The position numbers were made by a program, and so were the translations under genes. This document shows, in pieces, positions 59,752-64,000 of a stretch of DNA of 64,000 nt. Every line of letters starts with the position of its first letter. Positions within the stretch are counted from its first letter, which is position 1. The notes beneath the pieces were generated by a model. That model saw only the letters and a program-made list of their open reading frames with translations, made no database searches and was not told the origin of the DNA. The DNA is from Clostridiaceae bacterium (lineage in GTDB: Bacteria; Bacillota; Clostridia; Lachnospirales; Lachnospiraceae), in contig CAJTGF010000018.1 of the NCBI GenBank assembly GCA_910575585.1, positions 1-64,000 on the forward strand. The letters are read 5' to 3'.

Positions 59752-60879
59752 ATGGAATATATAACAAGTACATTGGGGAATCTTCTTCAGCAGACAGCAT
59801 TTTTGAACCTGACAGGGGGCAACCTGGTCATGATCGCCGTGGCCTGCGGGTTTTTGTACCTGGCCATCAAGAAGGGATTTGAGCCTCTTTTGCTGGTTCC
59901 GATCGCCTTTGGCATGCTGCTTGTTAATATCTACCCGGATATTATGGAAGAGGGAGGACTTCTCCACTACTTCTTTTTACTGGACGAGTGGAGCATTCTT
60001 CCTTCCCTGATCTTCATGGGCGTGGGGGCCATGACGGATTTCGGTCCTCTGATCGCCAACCCGAAAAGTTTTCTTTTGGGCGCGGCGGCCCAGTTCGGCA
60101 TCTATAGCGCCTACTTTATGGCGATCTTTATGGGATTTAACGACAGGGCGGCGGCAGCCATCTCCATTATCGGCGGCGCCGACGGCCCCACGTCCATCTT
60201 CCTGGCCGGCAAGCTGGGACAGACGGGCCTTATGGGTCCCATCGCTGTGGCGGCCTACTCCTACATGGCTTTGGTGCCGATCATCCAGCCGCCTATTATG
60301 AAATTTTTTACCACAGAGCAGGAGCGCAGGATCAAGATGGAGCAGCTGCGTCCGGTATCTAAGCTGGAGAAGATCCTGTTCCCCATCATCGTTACCATTG
60401 TGGTGTGTCTCATACTGCCGTCTACGGCTCCCCTTGTGGGCATGCTGATGCTGGGCAATCTGTTTAAAGAATCCGGCGTTGTGGGACAGCTGGCGGAGAC
60501 CGCGTCCAACGCCATGATGTATATCGTGGTTATCCTTCTGGGCACTTCCGTAGGCGCCACTACCAGCGCGGAGGCATTCCTTAATTGGGATACCATCAAG
60601 ATCGTGGCCCTGGGCCTGATCGCTTTTGCCGTAGGCACCGCCGCAGGCGTGCTGTTCGGAAAGATCATGTGCAAGGTGACAGGCGGCAAGGTGAACCCGC
60701 TGATCGGGTCCGCCGGAGTGTCGGCAGTGCCTATGGCAGCCCGTGTTTCCCAGAAAGTGGGAGCGGAGGCTGATCCCACCAACTTCCTTCTGATGCACGC
60801 CATGGGACCCAACGTGGCAGGCGTGATCGGCACCGCCGTGGCGGCCGGTACGTTTATGGCCATCTTTGGCGTAAAATAG
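59752..60879 (+). CDS. Na+-pumping decarboxylase beta subunit (OadB family)
   Basis: 375 residues, about nine membrane segments, with the family motif GGADGPTSIF near 141 and a C-terminal GVSAVPMAARVSQKVGAEAD. The subunit decarboxylates carboxybiotin and couples this to sodium export. It confirms the operon encodes an energy-conserving membrane decarboxylase. Confidence 0.92.
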   Translation: MEYITSTLGNLLQQTAFLNLTGGNLVMIAVACGFLYLAIKKGFEPLLLVPIAFGMLLVNIYPDIMEEGGLLHYFFLLDEWSILPSLIFMGVGAMTDFGPLIANPKSFLLGAAAQFGIYSAYFMAIFMGFNDRAAAAISIIGGADGPTSIFLAGKLGQTGLMGPIAVAAYSYMALVPIIQPPIMKFFTTEQERRIKMEQLRPVSKLEKILFPIIVTIVVCLILPSTAPLVGMLMLGNLFKESGVVGQLAETASNAMMYIVVILLGTSVGATTSAEAFLNWDTIKIVALGLIAFAVGTAAGVLFGKIMCKVTGGKVNPLIGSAGVSAVPMAARVSQKVGAEADPTNFLLMHAMGPNVAGVIGTAVAAGTFMAIFGVK

Positions 60880-60914
60880 CAAGAAATCTTAATTGAAAAT
60901 TTGGAGGTAATATA

Positions 60915-62327
60915 ATGGCATTGACAGAAAAGAAACCGGTAAAGATTGTAGAGACAGTCCTCCGGGACGCTCACCAGTCTTTGATCGCCACCAGGATGAG
61001 CACGGAACAGATGCTGCCCATCATCGAGAAGATGGACAAGATCGGTTACTATGCGGTAGAGTGCTGGGGCGGAGCCACCTTTGACGCTTCCCTCCGCTTT
61101 TTGAAGGAAGATCCGTGGGTAAGGCTTAGAAAGCTTAGAGACGGCTTTAAGAACACGAAACTCCAGATGCTGTTCCGCGGCCAGAATATCCTGGGATACA
61201 ACCACTATGCCGACGATGTGGTGGAGTACTTTGTGCAGAAATCCGTGTCAAACGGCATTGACATCATCCGTATTTTTGACTGTTTAAACGACCTTCGCAA
61301 CCTTCAGACCGCGGTGAAGGCGGCCAATAAGGAGAGGGCCCATGCCCAGATCGCCCTGTGCTACACCCTGGGCGACGCTTACACCATGAACTACTGGAAA
61401 GATATCGCCAAGAGGATCGAGGATATGGGCGCGGATTCCATCTGTATCAAGGATATGGCAGGTCTTTTGACGCCCTACGCGGCGCAGGAGCTGGTGACGG
61501 CCTTAAAAAGCTCCACCAACCTGCCCATTGACCTGCATACCCATTACACCTCCGGCGTGGCTTCCATGACTTATCTTAAAGCAGTGGAAGCAGGCTGCGA
61601 CATTATCGACACAGCCATGTCTCCTCTGGCTTTAGGTACCAGCCAGCCGGCCACCGAGGTGATGGTGGAGACTTTCAAGGGTACGGAGTACGATACCGGT
61701 TACGACCAGATCAAGCTGGCCGAGATCGCCGACTACTTCGCGCCTCTTCGGGAGGAGGCTTTAAAGAGCGGCCTGTTAAATCCCAAGGTGCTGGGCGTTA
61801 ACATCAAGACTCTCCAGTACCAGGTGCCCGGCGGTATGCTGTCCAACCTGGTTTCCCAGTTAAAGGAAGCGGGGCAGGAGGACAAGTACCGGGAAGTTTT
61901 GGAGGAGATCCCAAGAGTGCGGAAAGACTTTGGCGAGCCGCCGCTGGTGACCCCGTCCTCCCAGATTGTGGGTACCCAGGCGGTTATGAACGTTATCGGC
62001 GGCGAGCGCTACAAGATGGTGCCAAAGGAGTCCAAGAAGATCATGCTGGGCGAGTTCGGCCAGACGGTAAAGCCATTTAACCGGGAAGTGCAGAAGAAGA
62101 TCATCGGCGACGAGACCCCCATCACCTGCCGCCCCGCGGATCTGATTCCGCCTCAGCTTCCCCAGTTTGAGAAGGAATGCGCTCAGTGGAAACAGCAGGA
62201 TGAGGATGTATTATCCTACGCCCTGTTCCCCAAGGTGGCCGAAGAATTCTTCAAATACAGAGAAGCCCAGCAGACAAAGATCGATTCCGCGGTGGCAGAT
62301 ACCGCAAGCAAGGCGTATCCGGTATAA
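60915..62327 (+). CDS. Oxaloacetate/pyruvate carboxyltransferase (OadA N-terminal type)
   Basis: 470 residues. HMGL-type barrel motifs: TVLRDAHQSLIATRM at 14-28, FDCLNDLRN, ICIKDMAGLL (Lys about 178) and DLHTHYTSG (metal His about 210 and 212). A conserved carboxylase domain follows. It lacks the C-terminal biotinyl domain of single-chain OadA, so it must use the separate carrier at 59337. It transfers CO2 from oxaloacetate, or to pyruvate in reverse, as in the 5S subunit of transcarboxylase. Confidence 0.9.
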   Translation: MALTEKKPVKIVETVLRDAHQSLIATRMSTEQMLPIIEKMDKIGYYAVECWGGATFDASLRFLKEDPWVRLRKLRDGFKNTKLQMLFRGQNILGYNHYADDVVEYFVQKSVSNGIDIIRIFDCLNDLRNLQTAVKAANKERAHAQIALCYTLGDAYTMNYWKDIAKRIEDMGADSICIKDMAGLLTPYAAQELVTALKSSTNLPIDLHTHYTSGVASMTYLKAVEAGCDIIDTAMSPLALGTSQPATEVMVETFKGTEYDTGYDQIKLAEIADYFAPLREEALKSGLLNPKVLGVNIKTLQYQVPGGMLSNLVSQLKEAGQEDKYREVLEEIPRVRKDFGEPPLVTPSSQIVGTQAVMNVIGGERYKMVPKESKKIMLGEFGQTVKPFNREVQKKIIGDETPITCRPADLIPPQLPQFEKECAQWKQQDEDVLSYALFPKVAEEFFKYREAQQTKIDSAVADTASKAYPV

Positions 62328-62375
62328 CCCCGGATCATTTTGAGATTTTGCCAACTAAAACAGGGTATATCATGA

Positions 62376-62413
62376 GGGCAGAGAGGGAAGCCGGTTGACT
62401 TCTTTCTCTGCCC
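62376..62413 (+). terminator. Hairpin after the decarboxylase operon
   Basis: GGGCAGAGAGGGAAG and CTTCTTTCTCTGCCC pair; the T-run is weak. Confidence 0.6.
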
Positions 62414-62472
62414 CCTAAATGAAAATTTTTCTTACGATTCTACTTTAATTCCGTGAACTTTTTGTGTTATGG

Positions 62473-62502
62473 TTGACATATGACCTGTAGTATCCTTATA
62501 AT
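62473..62502 (+). promoter_or_regulatory. Strong promoter of the wall hydrolase gene
   Basis: TTGACA (62473-62478), an 18-base spacer and TATAAT (62497-62502), both consensus. Confidence 0.82.
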
Positions 62503-62548
62503 GGCAGTAATGTCTTCCCAAGGAAACGGTTATATAGGAGAAAAACCA

Positions 62549-64000
62549 ATGAGAAAACGAAAGCTCAAACAGGGACTGGCGGTTGTGCTGGTCCTGTTTA
62601 TGACTATAAATTACGCAGGAGGCTACCTGGGCCGTTCGCCCTCGGTAAGTTTTGCCAACACGGCCACGGTAACGGCCACCAGCCTGAACGTGCGCAGCGG
62701 ACCGGGGACCGGTAACCAGGCTGTGGGCAAGGTGACCTACGGCTCGTCGGTAAATGTGGTGGGGCAGACCACAGGCAGCGACGGAAAAATATGGTATCAG
62801 ATCCAGTTTACGAAAAACGGAGCCCAGGCCACAGGCTATGTACGTTCCGATTATGTTAAGTTTCCCACCACATACCAGTCCGACGGTAATTTTGAACAGT
62901 ACCTGTCCAATCAGGGGTTCCCGGAAAGTTATAAGCAGGGATTGCGGCAGCTTCACGCGGAGTATCCCAACTGGGTATTTACGGCCCAGCACACAAACCT
63001 GGACTGGAATGACGTGATTAACAATGAATCTGTGGTAGGAAGGAACCTGGTGCCGGGGACCAGCCCTACCTCCTGGAAATCCATGGAGACAGGCGCCTAC
63101 AACTGGGAGACCAACAGCTGGCCCTCATTTGACAGCGGCAACTGGGTGGCGGCTTCCAGGGAGATCATCAGCCACTACATGGATCCGAGAAATTTTTTGG
63201 ACGGAAAGTATGTATTTCAGTTTCTGCGCCATAAATATAACAGCAGCATCCACACCATAGACGGCATCAACAGCATGGTCCAGGGTACCTTTCTGGACAA
63301 TTACGCAAATGTCAGCGGCAATCTGTCCTCCGGCGGTTCTTCAGGACCAGGGGGGTCTTCCGGCGGGAATCCTTCGTCCGGAGGAACGATAGGCCCCGGT
63401 TTTTTCGGGTCCGGCAGCGGCAGCGGGAATCCTTCGGCCGCTTCAGGCCCCGGCGCGTCAGGAGGGAGCCAGAATAAGGTGCAGCCGGGGGTCAGCCCGG
63501 GCAGCGGCCAAAACAGCTCCGGTTCCTCCCAGCCGCCCGCAAGCTCGGGCAGCAGCGGTTCGGGCAGCCAGACTCAGAACAGTCAGGGACCCGGCAGTTC
63601 TGGCAGTTCCGGCACGGACAAGGCCCAGCCGGGAGTCAGCCCGGGCGGCAGCGGGGGAGCGCCCCAGTCGGGGAACAACTCCAATGTAAGCCTCCAGGCT
63701 CCGGGAGCTTCCGTCAGCAGACGGGATACCCTTAGAGTGGCCACAGCCATAGGTCCGGGCATGACGTCAGGCACCGGCAGCGGCCCGTCTTTTGGCAGCG
63801 GTTCTACGGCCTCCTACGCGGAGATCATCATGAACGCGGCGGCCCGCTCCGGGGTAAACCCTTATGTCCTTACGGCCATGATCCTGCAGGAGCAGGGCAG
63901 CCAGGGCAGCAGAGGGGTCTCGGGAACCGTGGCCGGATATGAGGGTTACTACAATTTTTTCAATATTGAGGCATACAAATCGGGCTCTCTGGAGGCAATT
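62549..64000 (+). CDS. SH3b-domain cell-wall hydrolase (glucosaminidase type), partial
   Basis: The open frame runs from an ATG behind TAGGAG to the window edge (484 codons). A signal peptide (about 1-38, LAVVLVLFMTINYAGG) is followed by a bacterial SH3 domain (about 42-108, VTATSLNVRSGPGTGNQAVG). A domain with QGLRQLHAEYPNWVFTAQHT comes next, then a Ser/Gly/Pro-rich linker of about 150 residues (260-410). The glucosaminidase-like catalytic region starts near 425 (YAEIIMNAAARSGVNPYVLT). It probably cleaves peptidoglycan glycan strands. The C-terminus is missing. Confidence 0.82.
   Translation, partial: MRKRKLKQGLAVVLVLFMTINYAGGYLGRSPSVSFANTATVTATSLNVRSGPGTGNQAVGKVTYGSSVNVVGQTTGSDGKIWYQIQFTKNGAQATGYVRSDYVKFPTTYQSDGNFEQYLSNQGFPESYKQGLRQLHAEYPNWVFTAQHTNLDWNDVINNESVVGRNLVPGTSPTSWKSMETGAYNWETNSWPSFDSGNWVAASREIISHYMDPRNFLDGKYVFQFLRHKYNSSIHTIDGINSMVQGTFLDNYANVSGNLSSGGSSGPGGSSGGNPSSGGTIGPGFFGSGSGSGNPSAASGPGASGGSQNKVQPGVSPGSGQNSSGSSQPPASSGSSGSGSQTQNSQGPGSSGSSGTDKAQPGVSPGGSGGAPQSGNNSNVSLQAPGASVSRRDTLRVATAIGPGMTSGTGSGPSFGSGSTASYAEIIMNAAARSGVNPYVLTAMILQEQGSQGSRGVSGTVAGYEGYYNFFNIEAYKSGSLEAI

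Overview
The window looks like the chromosome of a gut Clostridia species, most likely Lachnospiraceae of the Enterocloster/Hungatella/Blautia kind. This is inferred from a Clostridiales-type conjugative element (VirD4, Maff2, TrbL, PrgI, VirB4, CD1108-type peptidase, DUF4315, CD1107-type protein), a sodium-pump decarboxylase operon and an SH3b-type wall hydrolase. No rRNA or tRNA gene was seen.

Layout. (1) About 1-50,620 is the right part of an integrative conjugative element (ICE). Its GC-rich backbone runs parB, a DUF7768-like gene, ardA, pcfB and virD4. It resumes at 31,890 with trbL, a spoVG-like gene, two DNA methyltransferases, prgI, virB4, a C40 peptidase, DUF4315, DUF4366, mobC and a relaxase. 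A MerR/ABC/lipoprotein cargo block follows, then a sigma-like gene, a DUF6870 gene and the ICE serine recombinase (48,908-50,584). (2) The small membrane gene maff2 is cut after codon 44, and 25.7 kb lies between its halves (6,211-31,889). This block holds a tet mobilizable element (ribosomal-protection tetracycline resistance, sigma and HTH genes, MobC, MOBP relaxase, RepA, DnaC-like, TnpW, serine recombinase). It also holds a second mobilizable element (regulators, RepA-like, DUF3847, MOBQ relaxase, CHC2 primase, VapE helicase, serine recombinase). A third element, a recombinase-in-trio (RIT) element with three overlapping tyrosine recombinase genes and long terminal inverted repeats, sits inside the second. 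(3) From 50,890 the sequence is ordinary chromosome: a D,D-carboxypeptidase, a beta-glucoside PTS operon under BglG-type antitermination, a biotin-dependent Na+ decarboxylase/carboxyltransferase operon, and the start of an SH3b wall hydrolase cut by the window edge.

Main observation. A 23-bp palindrome (arms CTTYGRGACA and TGTCCCRAAG around three mostly A/T bases) occurs 14 times. Every copy is in the ICE backbone, nearly all at gene junctions. None was found in the 25.7-kb nested block or in the chromosomal part. The ICE encodes a ParB-family protein with AT-hook-like motifs, whose gene carries one copy inside and one just after its stop codon. The pattern resembles the KorB operator network of IncP plasmids and suggests a ParB-centred regulatory or segregation system for this ICE family.

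Other notable points. Two cargo genes (a YdeI-like gene and lspA) share a homologous promoter region. Several mobility and cargo genes pair a perfect AGGAGG with a weak or near-cognate start codon (TTG, ATA, ATC, ACG). The ribosome binding site of the sigma-like gene is the arm of a 14-bp perfect hairpin. Six perfect 12-bp iteron-like repeats lie at the left edge of the nested block. The decarboxylase operon encodes two carboxyltransferases but only one biotin carrier.
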